Positions 23,822 through 35,708 of a stretch of DNA of 64,000 bases are shown in pieces. Both the position numbers and the translations under genes were made by a program. The stretch is from positions 26,731,501-26,795,500 of the forward strand of contig CM076268.1 of assembly GCA_038380795.1 (NCBI GenBank), given 5' to 3'. The stretch is from Pyrocephalus nanus (Eukaryota > Chordata > Aves > Passeriformes > Tyrannidae). The first letter of the stretch is position 1; every line of letters starts with the position of its first letter. Under the pieces are notes generated by a model. It made no database searches and was not told the origin of the DNA. It saw nothing but the letters and a program-made list of their open reading frames with translations.

Positions 23822-25703
23822 TATACCCTGGAGTCTAGTATTTTTTAAAAATGAATTCAAAAAATTCCTGTGAGATGGCTGCCCATCAGTATTTTTCCTT
23901 TTTTATTGTTTTCCTTTACTTTTGGTCTGTCTACCATAATTTCTGGTGCAGTCTTTTCCAAAATTTTGTGAGTCTTGCTTTGCAATTACCTTTGAATCCT
24001 GACTTCTGAATATTTTTCTTGAAGTATTGCATCTTGTAAAATACTTGGGTCTTTACCCACTTCTCTTGGAGAGTTCAGTTGTCTGGAGTTCTTCAGTACA
24101 CTGGGGCTTTAAAAACATAAAGCTTTTGTATTATATATGGATTCAGGTATTGAGCATTTGATGCCCAGTCTCTTATTGTCATACCTTCTTGTATAGGGAA
24201 TTTTTGAATGGTTTGTAATCTAGTTTTGTTGTTTCCCATTTCCATACTGAATTCTGGTTCTTATGTCATGTTTGTTACTGAAAATAGCTTTCCTCCCCCT
24301 CTCCTTCCCCCCCACCTCCCCTTTTAAAACTCCAGTGAAATGGTGTGAAAATCAGTGAAACTAATGGTTCCTCTGAGAGAGTTTATTGTAGAATCTCAGT
24401 TTGGAAAAATAAACCACCTACTTGTTCATACTTTTCTATTTCATATGAGTTTTCTAACATTTCTTCTCCTCCATTTTATGTATCTTATTACTAATTATAT
24501 CTTGGGGAATCCAAATATGCAATGCACCAAAGTTATAGAAGAACACTCAAAGTGCTCTATAAAAAAAGGTCAAGTTAGTGAAATAATATAATAGCACTGA
24601 TTTGTGTTTTTATTTTTCATCACAGATGTGAGAGAACAGAAGTGAAAAAGAACATTTCAGGATGAATCATTCAACAGATATGATACTGTGGCACACTGCC
24701 ACTCAAGTAATTTCTGGTTCTTTTCATTAACTGGCGTTTGAGTCCTTGCGGATGTTGAGCTTTTGCAGTCTGGTTGTTGGGGATGGCAAAAAACATTATC
24801 AGAGGCTCAGTTGTCTTCTGTGTTAAAAAAATGTGAAACAAGTCCTGTGTGTGAAGGAATGAAGACTGGGAGGCCATAACATTATTGCTGGAAAGAGGAG
24901 GCAGCAGGGTATTTTCACTCCTGAGGGCATGACCCATATTAGTTGCAAATGACCCACATTCCTTGTGTCTAGTCGGGGACTGAGGTACTGTTCAAGCTTG
25001 GCAGCTTAAAACATTAATTTTATTTATAATGTTGCTGTAGTCTATTACTGGCTAAATAGCATTTGCTTCTGGTCACAGAAGAGGAGAGAATGTGATAGGG
25101 CAAGAGTGGCAGTAGGGAAAATGTGGAAAACGCCCGAGGGGTATTAAACTGAACTAGGATGGCCCATGTCTCACTGTGTGCCTGTGGCTGTGTACAGGTG
25201 TGCTCAAAGTGGAAAATACTATCATTCAGATAGTGAAAATAGTTGCTGAGTAGTTTTAATTGTTTTCTTTCCATGAATTTTTGTATGCAGGCTTCCTGTG
25301 CCTGTCTCTCGTTTTAGTACTATTTGCTATCAAAATTATTGTTTATTACTCCGTATTAAGCAAGCTCGATTTGCATTTCATGTATGTTTTTAAAAGTATG
25401 TTTATATACTTCATACAACACATGCTTACACACACATTTAGACACTGATTTCTATGTGTATTTACATATACAGGCATCCACAAACACAGAAATATATATA
25501 CATATATACATAATAATGGTTTAGAATGAATCAGGAAAGAATGAAACCTGCTAAATGTATGCAAAGAGTCAGATGCTTCCACTTTTTCTTTTTGCAAAAT
25601 GTCTGGAACTTGTGAAAACTAGACTATAAATCTCCACTTTATTCAAGTGCTAAGGTTACTTGAGTAAGTAGAATTGTGCCTGGGAATAAAGTGCCTGGAG
25701 GGG

Positions 25704-25721
25704 AAAAAAAAAAAAAAAAAA
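25704..25721. repeat. Poly(A) run (A18)
   Basis: An uninterrupted run of 18 A after GGGG. No retrotransposon body is recognisable upstream, so it is a simple homopolymer or a fully eroded retrocopy tail. Confidence 0.9.
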
Positions 25722-26295
25722 GGCAAGCTTTTTAATCTTTCCCGTAGTTGTTAATCAAAATAGAGAAATTAACGGTACTTGTTATAACAGTTCTTGAAAT
25801 AAGTATGTCATATATTTATGAATTTTAAAGATGCATGAAGCTTTCTAAATAATTTAGGATTATTTTTATAATTAATTATATAGAAAAACAATCTCTTCAT
25901 TTCAGAATTTTGTTGAAACTTTGAAACAATTTTATTCAGGGAAATTATTTTTCTCTATACTGCAGAAATTTTTTTTTGGTTTTCAAGTAATAAAATGTTA
26001 CTATGTATCAGATGAGCAGCTATCATGACAATGTCAGCTTTTACATGCAAATACTCAACAGATAACAGATAACTGTTATACTCTCAAAGAGATAACTGAG
26101 GTTTCCACAGTGTTTTTTTTACACAAGAAATCATCATTTGATTCTTTACAAGCAGCCTAAGTCCTGCACACAGAATCAAGGAGGCACAAGAAAAATTTGC
26201 CTAAAACACATGTAGAATTGCAAGTGGTTTGAGGTTTGCTAAGGAAAGAGAGCAATTATCAGCCAGGGCAGGCTTGATTGTTTGCATTGTTTTGG

Positions 26296-26861
26296 GTCTG
26301 GTGAGATGGAATTGAATCAGTACAACATAGCCCTCACAGAGCTGCACTGGTACCTGGAAAGGTGTTCCTCACACACCAGCATTTGGGCTGCAGCTGAGCA
26401 GTGGTGCTGCAGCATCAAGGCTGTCTCTCCAGCACTCCCCTCTTACCAGTAGGCTGGGGGTGGGCAAGATCGTGGGAGGGAACAGAGCCAGGACAGCTGA
26501 GCCAACTGACCAAAGGTATATTCCATGTCTTAAGTTGTCTGCTCAGCAGTAAGAGAAAGGGGGGCAGGTACATTCATTGTTACAGAATTTGTCTCCTGGA
26601 GTGACCACTGTGTGTACTGAAGCCCTGCTTACTGGGAAGTGGCTGGACATTGCTTGTTGATGTGAAGTAGAGAATAAATAATTTGTTTTCCTTTTTACTT
26701 CTGCATATGGCCTTTGGTTTTATTAAACTGCCTTTAACTTTACCCGTGAGTTTTTACCATCTTATTTTATCCCTTCCCCCTTCCACCTTTCTGCTGAGGA
26801 CAGGAGTGACAGAGCAACTTAATAAGTACCTGGTGTCCAGCCAAGGTCAAGTCACTACAGG
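26296..26861 (+). mobile_element. Degraded solo LTR of an avian endogenous retrovirus
   Basis: The order of landmarks matches a common bird ERV LTR in plus orientation. Present are GCTGAGCAGTGGTGCTGC with CATCAAGGC, then CAGTAGGCTGGGGGTG, GGACAGCTGAGCC and AACTGACCAAAGGTATATTCC. In the U5-side part are GAAGCCCTGCTTACTGG, the ATTAAA polyadenylation-type signal at 26722-26727, and CTGCCTTTAACTTTACCCGTGAG with a pyrimidine-rich stretch after it. The end near GTCACTACA fits the usual LTR end. The TATA region has decayed. Flanking DNA on both sides shows no gag, pol or env, primer-binding site or second LTR, so it is a solo LTR left by recombination. Its exact family name is uncertain. Open frames inside it are not genes. 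The start is approximate because the first part is badly eroded. Confidence 0.75.
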
Positions 26862-29800
26862 CATAAATATCAAGCCTTTTAGATTGACATGTGGCTCATT
26901 CACCTGCAGTGACTTACTGGTTAGCTGTCAGAGCATAAGGCTGCTGTTTTCATATCTGTTATTAGCCACATTTATTCAGCTTGTGCTCTCAAAATATATT
27001 CAGATGTAGAAATTCAGTTGAATTCAATTTTACCTTCATAACTCTTTCATTAAAATGTGGGATTATTGAGTACCTGCTGATGTTTTGTTAAGGGGCAAAC
27101 ATATTATGTCTTCCTATATAAAATGAAAGCACATTTTTTTTCCAGAAAAAAGCTTTCTAGAAGCTTCCGTTTACTTGCCTAGCAAATTCTTTGTATATAA
27201 TTTATGCTGTTCTGCAGTGTTTCCTTTTAAATTACAATACTGGTAACAATACTGAAAATTATTGACTGCTTATTGTACTTGTAACTGTCATGCTGTTCTG
27301 ATTGAAATGTTAGTCCTGTGTAATCACTTGCCTGATCATGTACCAACACGTACAGTTAACATTAATTCTTCCTTATAGGAACTGTAATAAATGTGCTGTT
27401 CTGTGTCCCTTCCCAAGGTCAGAGCCAGCTTGAGCTTTTTTCAGTTAATAGACCTATATGTGTCAAAATAACTTATTTTTCAGACTCACTGGCAGTGGCC
27501 TGAGTATTCCTAGATCAGCTTTTTCGTTCAGCGGAGGGAAGCGTTTTCTTTGGCCTTGAGAGAGAGCGAGGTGTTCTCCATCAAAATAGTAATTTTTCCC
27601 TCTTCTCAAATGAAAAGTACCTCTCAGTGTGAAGGTACTTCTCCTAGCTCTGGAGTAGGAAAGCACCTCTCATATATCCAGAGAGGAGGAGTCTTTACTT
27701 CATTGTGTATTCTTGAATAACAGTGATGGGATGAAGTGCTGAGCAGAGCATATATTGGGATGGGCAGTGCTAAGGCAGCTTTTCACATTTATTTTGATGC
27801 TACTGAGTGTTGATGGAAGCAAGGGACGAAACCTACTTGCTGTTTTCACTGTCATGGATGTAGCGCTTAGTTCTTACTGATTAAAGAAGCAAGACAAATT
27901 ATTGTTTTTGCTATTAATGTTAGTATTTTTTGTCTAAGAATGCATTTCAGCACACACATTATTGCTAGAATTGTTAGTCATTGATCACACATGAGCTATT
28001 AGTCCTTCTGGAGCAGTTAAAATGCTCATAAAAGTCATTGGTTTCAGAGACTACTGCTGAGGCAAAGAACACAATGGCAGAAAAGATCAGATTATCTGAC
28101 TTGATCCCAAAATTTTATCTCAGAGCTACTCAGGCCATTCTCCTAAGACAAATACTGTGCAAAGAGCTGTGTTCTGAAAGCTGCTTGTGGATCAAAATTA
28201 TTTGAGTCCTACAAAACTGATGGACAATTCCTTATCAACTTTATCATCATTGCAAGTCATATTGTTCATTAGCTGCTGATACGTACTCTACTCCTACATG
28301 CAGTTATGAGTACTCTTGCATGCAATTTACTTTTGATTCATGCAGTAGAGAAGAAGTAGAACATTTTTCCTTTTTAATTGCTGATTCAAATTTTTATAAA
28401 ATTCTGAGTTTAGTAAGTACAAGGCATTGTAGAGGTTTTCTCATAGGCAATGCATGTTTTATAAACTGTTTTGCTTATGATCAGGGCACAGCCATTTTCT
28501 AACATTTGCAAATCCCAGGTCTGGTCTGTAGTCATTGAGGATATTATCTGGATTTGCAATGATACATGGAAATATATGCAATGGAACACAGAAAATACTA
28601 TATGCTGCTGACAGCTTTTGACAGCCTTAATCCTGATCTCATCCAGTATGTTCCATGCTGTTGACAAGGAAACTATTCTTTTTTTTTTCTGTTCATATGT
28701 AAGCATATATTTGAAACATTTTGAGGTATTTGTCATAATTTAAATTCCCATTTTAAATGTACACAAAGATTAGCTTAGTGTCAACGTTTGTAATTTTAAA
28801 TTTCAGGGAGAAGAAAAGCAGGGGTTTTCTTTGAATTACAATACTGTATGCTTAAGAAAATATAGTAAAAAGGGGACATCTTCAACCCCTTTTCCTGCTC
28901 AAGTGTGAGGTTATATCCACTCATTGTTCCTGTCATGTAAAAACTCACCTCAGTTTTTGTTACGGGCAGCTAGGGAGGAGGTGGCTCGCTGTGACAGTGC
29001 TCTCCTACTCTTTGCCATGACACCCCAGAGTTCCAGGAGATCAGGGTATTAGGAGGACTCATCCCTGTCCTTTGTAAATGCTCACTAGGACACGCAGGTC
29101 CAAGTCATGAATTTGGAGCAATGATTTCACAGAATTTCTTCACATGTAATTTTGCAGAGACTTAAGACTTCATGTCAGTGCATGTGGAACCCATTTTGGA
29201 AATGCTTGTGCTTTTCATGTTACTGGGTATCTTAATAGGGGAACCATGTTACACTGCCTATACCCCATGCTGTTGTGTGGACCTTATCTGCTACAGGGCC
29301 CGTTCAGTAAAATGTTTTGCTGTATAACATACTCGTAATCTGCTATTTTTATCTTTAGAATTTTGTACAAAAATGATCCTTCTTTGTGAAAAGATTTTCA
29401 GAATTTTTGGTAGGCTGCCCGTCTCTCATTGAAGTGGAAGAAGTGTTGCATGCAGGCTTTTTTTAGCCACATGGTACTTTTCATTCACCTAACATATGCT
29501 TAGGAGCTCAGATAACAAGTGCTTTACTTTGGAACAAATACTCTTGGTGAGAGTAAATATGGCTTGATGGAGATAATTGAATATAGTAGCATAGTGTGAT
29601 TTATGAAATTTTGCAGAAATACATTCCAGCAAAATTTTATGTGAAATACGTCATAGTTTATCAATTACTGAAATCCTAATTTTTTTTTTCGTTTTTTTCT
29701 TCACCAGAAGCCACGAATGTTTCTTACTCAGGAAGTAATGGATAGATTTGTTCTGTTAACTGGAGGAATTCTTCCTCAGGGCAACAGAGGCAGAAGCTGA

Positions 29801-31909
29801 ATAGATGAGCTTACAGCCTGTAAAGGCCTGGATCTGGGCAAGTTAGGAACAATTTTTACTTGAAATTTAGATAATTCTTCTTCCTTTGGCTAACCCATAG
29901 GGGGAATTTAATATTTGCAAATACATTTCTTGGAGATTCTTTGCATTCTGTCAGCTATAAGCTACAGAGTTGCTGTGTTATCAGGCTGGAAGCAACTGAT
30001 AGGATAGAGCAGAAGGATACAGATTCTGCAGCCATAAGGGCCAGGTGCTGGTTTGGTCCAAAACTATCCAGAGTGGTTCAAGAAAAGGTGTGCTTTGAGA
30101 TCCTTTTCCTTTTCTGTTGTGAAATAGTGCGACTCTGAAATGGTCTGGTCTGCAGATTACGGCCTTGAGCAGGATTTCCCAAGAGGAGAGACAATGCCGG
30201 GTCCACACCTTGTGTCTTACACCACAGCTTCTTGCACTGGGTCCATTTTAAGGCAGGACAGAAACTGCCTCTCAGCCCTGCAAATTCATACTTGGTTTTG
30301 AGGATAGGAAGCATAAAATGGGAAGCCTTGCAAGAGTAGTACCAGTCTCATCAGACTTGCTGATCCCTGTACCTTGTGGGTAAATCAAAGTAAGGAAGAT
30401 GGTCATCCAGCCATCCTGTCATGGACTGTTGCCTCGTGTTTGGATAACCACAGATCCAAGTGAACTATTTAGATTAATTTCCAGTTCTGTTGGTAGTTTA
30501 GAAAATGCAGCTGTCAAGAATAAGGGAAAGATGAAAGTGAATGAAAGTTTTTATTCTCTTCATTAGTGTTCAGATTGTGTTATTCTGATATAAAGCTGTC
30601 TCAGTCTGTTAAATAGTTTCACAAAGTTTGTGACATCTTAAACCTCACTCTGCAATACTAGCCAGTAAGTGCATTGAAAAGGCACAGAATAGTGCAAGAT
30701 GAACAGCTAATGATGGTAACTGTATAATGCTGTGGACCTTTTGCCTTCGCATGCAGATAAACTCCAGCAGAGTTTGCATTCTTTATTGAATATTTCAGTT
30801 CTCAGGTAACTCCTATACCTAAATTGATGCAATGGGAGTAAAAAGTTAGCTGTGCCTTTATCCACCGCGTATATATTCCTTGAAGGGTGAAAAGATATCT
30901 GAAAAACCTGCAATTATACTTAATTGAAGTCACTGTAGCAATTTGTTTCCAATCTATTAGTATGAGGAATGTAGAAGACAGATAGGTAGAGACTAACACA
31001 TCTCCACTGCAAATTAATAATAATCTCACCAAATATTCCAGTAGAATTTTAAAATGCTTTCCAGCATCTCATCCTTTTTTACTTTTGTGTTGTCTAATGA
31101 AAGGACTTAAGTCATTAAATCGAGTTTCTGAGGTTTTATCCTTCCTCGCTCATTTCTATGTTTATTCTTGCACTGTGTGACATGATCACAGCTATGCAAC
31201 CATCTGGAGTTAGATTTGATTGTCTGCCTGTGGAATGTGGAGTAATTCAAGGCAAAAGAACATTAGTAATTTTTATTTTGGTTGGTAGATTTTGTTAGAA
31301 GTGGTAAGTAAAAAAACCTGGCATGTAAAGACATGCTGGGATTATTCTTTTATAAGAACAAATTTGGACTGGGATCCCTTTTGGTGAAATGGGAAGTGTA
31401 TTTAATGGGATAATAAAGCATTCCAAATATAGTTTATTTCCATTTTTACTTTGTTGTACCATTGTATTCCTCCTTGGCACCCAAAGGAATCTTGTCCAAT
31501 GTCATATTTTTTCATTCTGATTGAGAGCAATATAACATTTAGCCAAAATAAATGAAGTATAACCTTCAGCTGATGAATAAGGCTGCCCATTTTTTAGTTG
31601 GCGATGTAGATAATACTTATCTGTTCTTAAAATGCCTGTAAAATACAGGTAATGAGCAATATTTCTGTCATCTGAATTTGAGTTGATGAATAGAAATACT
31701 CTTTCCTTTATGCTAAGTCACTTTCCCTGTTAAAAATTCCACCAGCTCATATAGATGTAATAAATGCTGGAAACTGGTTTGCTTGTAGTGGACTTCTTTA
31801 TTAGCATGAAAAAGAAATTTTGCTTTTATTGGGTCGAACATAATAGTCCTGATAGCAGAGCCATTACTGTCAGCTCTTTTGGTGGAGCTTTGGTACAATT
31901 ATGCTTCAG
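26862..31909. other. Unique AT-rich sequence
   Basis: No gene or transposon recognised. Strong GT donors on minus at about 26911, 27483 and 28946 lack a matching open exon. A 64-base minus segment at 31030-31093 is exon-like (CTTTCATTAG acceptor, GTGAGA donor, frame TKVKKDEMLESILKFYWN), but its phases do not fit neighbouring candidates and it is too short to call. Confidence 0.5.
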
Positions 31910-32031
31910 GGGAGGCAGATGAATTCTTTTCCCATGCTGGAATATGTGGTCTAGAGAATAACTTGGGAGAACCTGTGTGTCAGTACCTCAGTTGGGATAG
32001 GGATGTGACTGTTTTTCTTGAGCAAACTAGG
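31910..32031 (+). CDS. Candidate internal exon on plus strand, unknown protein
   Basis: A 122-base plus-strand segment. It follows TTATGCTTCAG and ends at AGG followed by GTATGT, a good donor. The frame is open throughout and includes EADEFFSHAGICGLENNLGE and then LSWDRDVTVFLEQTR. By my count about 17 of roughly 41 codons start with G, a coding-like feature. The acceptor has a modest pyrimidine tract. The frame also runs open to 32178, so reading frame alone does not prove an exon. It would be transcribed opposite to the minus-strand candidates at 20.7 and 34.3 kb, which weakens one of the two models. I do not recognise the product. Confidence 0.22.
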
Positions 32032-34253
32032 GTATGTTCCAAGATGAACCATGAAAAAGCGAAGATACATCTGGTTGGAAAACCAATGTCAAGGAGTAAT
32101 TGTCATCAGTTTTCTTTTGCACCAAGGTTAATATCTGGATCTAGTGTTTTATACTTTATGTCTGACTCTCCTAAATAAGTTAATAAGATGATAGTGGGAA
32201 ATTAAAGTAATTGCCTTCTAAGGATATATTATCAGAACTCCAGTTTGCATTTAGCTAGAAGGCTTCGTCCACATTTTTTAAAGAAAAATCTGGTCAGTTG
32301 AATGAATTCCATTGAAACACCAAGAAGAGTGACAGGTAATTTAAATAAAGTAATACATAAGGAAACATTGATGGATTACAGTTGTTTTGTGTTATATAAT
32401 AGAAGACTCCACAGAATATGAACAGAACTTTAAAAATGCAGAAGTCTTATCAAGTGATCATTGTTCTCTGAGAAGGCTGTGTGTGTGGGATGGGAAGAAA
32501 TCATCTGTTTGCACTAGCTCAGATGTTTGGATATTAGGGGAAGATTCTTTCTCAACAACAGCAACAGCAACAAAAGAGAAAGGAAATTTTCTCGTGTTTG
32601 ATATTTTAAGGTAGTTAAATATCAGGTATAACACTGAGGTAGCTAATCACTCATGATCCTTTTCCGTTCTAAACAATGTATAAAGGGATGAATTTTTGGT
32701 ACTTAGTCATTTTTTTTGCCTTTAATTTCTTTCACGATCTTTTTCCTTTTTCAGTGACAAAATGTTCATTAATTATGGTTGTCAGCATTAAATAACATTA
32801 GAATTATATAATGTTATCATTACCATTAATCCATAAATCCCAGAAAAGCAATAGCAGAGGTGTATGCTTTGGACATTGGTTTTGGTTTTGTTTTGTTTTT
32901 TCTTTTCATTTTTTTTTAAGATTTTATGCAGTGATATTTTGGGGTAGGTGAAAAAGTAAAAGATATAAGAAATACTGCCACCGTCATTTGTCAATTCTTA
33001 AACACAACTACAAAAGGACAATATGTCTTAAATGATATGCTTAATTTATAAAATCATTGTTATGGTAAAGATTTTTATATTTATCTATAATTTGTCATAT
33101 ATACTGTTGCTGTGGAAGGTGCTGTTTTATGTACAGTATAGATTTTCTTAATCAGTGTGTGAAAAAAAATTGAATATATTGTAGTCTGGTCATTCTGATG
33201 TTAAGTCAGGCAGACCTCTAGATGGAAGAATCTGAGAGCTTATGATCATCACATTTATAATCAATTAGAGATATTCAGTACAGCAGTTTAAGGAAATCAT
33301 TTTAACAACTACCATTTTGCAGGAAACTATAGTTAGATCCACTACAGGTCACAAATAAAATAGACAATCATACATCCTGCAAAACCTAATAATAGTAATC
33401 ATCTGCAGAAGAGTAGCTAAGTAGCAAATGTTAGGGCTTGAGCAGAAAGTCTGAGTGCTGTGCTCCATAAGTACTCTTAATGATTCATGAAAATGGAAAG
33501 ATTTCTCAGTAGAGCCTGAAAACACAACAGCTACCTTCTTAAAAGCACCAGACTCAAACCTTCCTGTGTGAGGTGGGTCAGGTGTATGTCTCACCGTGGA
33601 TGTCCTCTGCATCTGAGATGTGGACTTCCACAAAGATAAAATTAATTTGACTTTGATAATACTGTGATTTGTAAATCTGTAATATAAATTGTCTGTGTGA
33701 CTTTTGTAACTGTCTTGCTGAGTTGGGGAAGCAGTAAGTAGAAGGCTAACCAGGACTGTTTGGATGAAGCTGACAGATATTTATATACCTTTTTTCAGTA
33801 GACACCTAATGCAAGAGTGTTTCTTTCAGGAACTCCTTTAGCTTCCAGAAGAGATTAAAACAGGGAAAATGATTGATTTACCTCAAAAGTCATCTGAAGA
33901 GGTGTGAATTAACTCTTCAGGTTCAGGAAGTAAAAGTCTTACTGACTAAACCCCATTTGGCATCCTAACTTTGTTTCAGTTGTAAAAAATGTGTGCTCAC
34001 GAGCAGTCTTGGGCTCTTGAGTAACACAAGAAGCTGGAAGAGCAGAGCAGTTACTGTGGTGTGAACTTCTTGGTTGCTGAACGGGACTCTTAATTGCTGT
34101 GGTCTGGGCTTTTTTGCTAGAGTGAGTTGAGTCTCTCCAGTCTCCTGCTTGGTTTGTGGTTACAGCTAGAGATGTGGAAGATGCCAGTTACAGCCTGCTG
34201 GAATGAGAACTGTCTCTGAAGCCTCACAAGTCTCCTGGGGGCCGTATTTTCAC

Positions 34254-34307
34254 CTGGATTTTGGTGTCTTTTCCAGTAGCATCACTGTCAGTGGAGATTT
34301 GTTTGTT
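34254..34307 (-). CDS. Candidate 18-codon internal exon, unknown protein
   Basis: A 54-base minus-strand segment, phase 0 at both ends, translating as NKQISTDSDATGKDTKIQ. The acceptor is very good (CTTCCCTTTACTCATCACAG). The donor is CAG followed by GTGAAA, which is acceptable but not strong. Both phases match the stronger exon at 20659-20832, which would be the next exon in transcription order, so the two could be joined without a frame break. The residues are polar and disordered-looking. A segment this short is often open by chance, so the call depends on the splice sites and the phase match. The gene is not recognised. Confidence 0.3.
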
Positions 34308-35653
34308 CTGTGATGAGTAAAGGGAAGCCTTTGTGAGACAGCTCACAGGTGTGACCTGAGTTCTTTAATGTGTAGCAAAAAGCTTTGATTTCTTTGTCTG
34401 CTCCCATACTAGCATTGCCTAAGGATTGCAGGTTTACATTCTTACATATGTGCCCTTGAAAAATTTTAATGGGAAATATTTTTAAGTAGTAGAATATGAA
34501 CATGTCAATAGGTATTATCAAATAAATTCATTTTCTCCACCTAAGAACTTTGAGGATAAAGCAATTAATTAAGTTAATTGCTCTGTTATTTCTGAGCTGT
34601 TTCTTGTTTTATGACTTTAAAATCATAACATACTGACATACTTGACCTTTCTTATCCCTTTACAACTCAAAACTGAATCTGTTCAGTAGAGCTCTTGAAG
34701 TATCCAGATTGAAGACTCCAACAATCTTACACTGGAAGGAAACAGCACTCTTTATAATTGTATCTTAGGAAGAAATAGATCCTTGAAGGCTCATTTGACA
34801 GAAGTATCCCAATGAGTATTCTTACCTCTTCTGGTAAAAATGATGACAGGGATTAGTAATCCTTTAACACAGGATCTCTATATAAAATCTGAGCAACTCC
34901 GCAGGACTCCTGGAAAAGACTTTATACAAAGCCTTTTCCCCATTGTTGTGGGGGTTTTTTTTGTTTTGGTTTTGGTGTGTTTTTTTTTTTTTTTTTAATT
35001 TTCTTTCTCCCAAAAGTCTCCTGTTCTATTGCATCTTGGCTCAAGTGCCATCCTTTGTTCCTTGAAATTCTTTCTTTCATACTTCTCTTGACTATTTAAA
35101 GCTCCACTGTTTGCTTTAATCTACTTCTGAGTTTTTATGATTTCCTGAAACATAATTAAGTTTATCGTAGTTTTATGAAAACCTCAGAGACCAGTGGCTA
35201 AAATTACCAGATTTTTACACAAATTAAATATCTTTCTTAAAAGCCATAAGCTTCCAGCATTATATGAGGCATTAGATATACTAGACAGTAATTTATTTCT
35301 CTGCTATACAGGTCTGTTGGGAGCATCTCAATGCAAATTTCTAAAGACTACAATAAAACTGCTTCTAATAAAACATCAATGACTACTACAAAAGTGGAAA
35401 ACAATTAGGCACTTTGGAGTGGGGTAGGATCTCCTGTGTGTTAAGTAACTGGTTGCATTTATGTCAATTATGCATCCTAAAAATAGGGCTTTTTTTTAGC
35501 ACTCTTTTTTTTTATCTTAAATTTAGCTTTAAACCAAATTTTAAACGATATTTGTATTTAGGCAAATGTCCTGATGCAAGGGGAAACACTTTGCAGTGCA
35601 AGTTCTCTGAAAGGAGGCCTTAAAAAGAACTTAGAAGTAGCAGAAAATTTCAC

Positions 35654-35708
35654 CTGAGGAACCACCAAGTCCTCCTTCTTTATGGTTCTGCTTCCAGAGC
35701 TCATTAGG
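35654..35708 (-). CDS. Candidate short internal exon, unknown protein
   Basis: A 55-base minus-strand segment between ACTTTGGCAG and a CAG/GTGAAA donor. One frame gives LMSSGSRTIKKEDLVVPQ after a single leading base and exits in phase 0, compatible with the candidate exon at 34254-34307. A second frame (PNELWKQNHKEGGLGGSS) is also open, so the frame choice rests only on the phase match. The acceptor is average. Treat as a hypothesis in the same possible gene. Confidence 0.15.

Larger units (their letters stand above)
20833..26295. other. Unique AT-rich sequence, possible intron
   Basis: No transposon recognised. A plus-strand segment starting at about 21142, after a good acceptor (TTACTGTTTACAG), is open to 21387 and could be read as an exon ending in GTACTT or GTAAGG, but it is not convincing. 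An A18 run lies at 25704-25721, an imperfect 16-base tandem duplication at 23790-23821, and an AT-rich alternating stretch near 25492-25513. No other structure stands out. Confidence 0.5.

Noticed and set aside
26401..27009. Plus frames at 26401-26604 and 26683-27009
   Set aside because: They lie in or overlap the solo LTR, which is non-coding in this family.
28947..29040. Minus exon ending at a strong GAG/GTGAGT donor
   Set aside because: All three frames are closed close to the donor.
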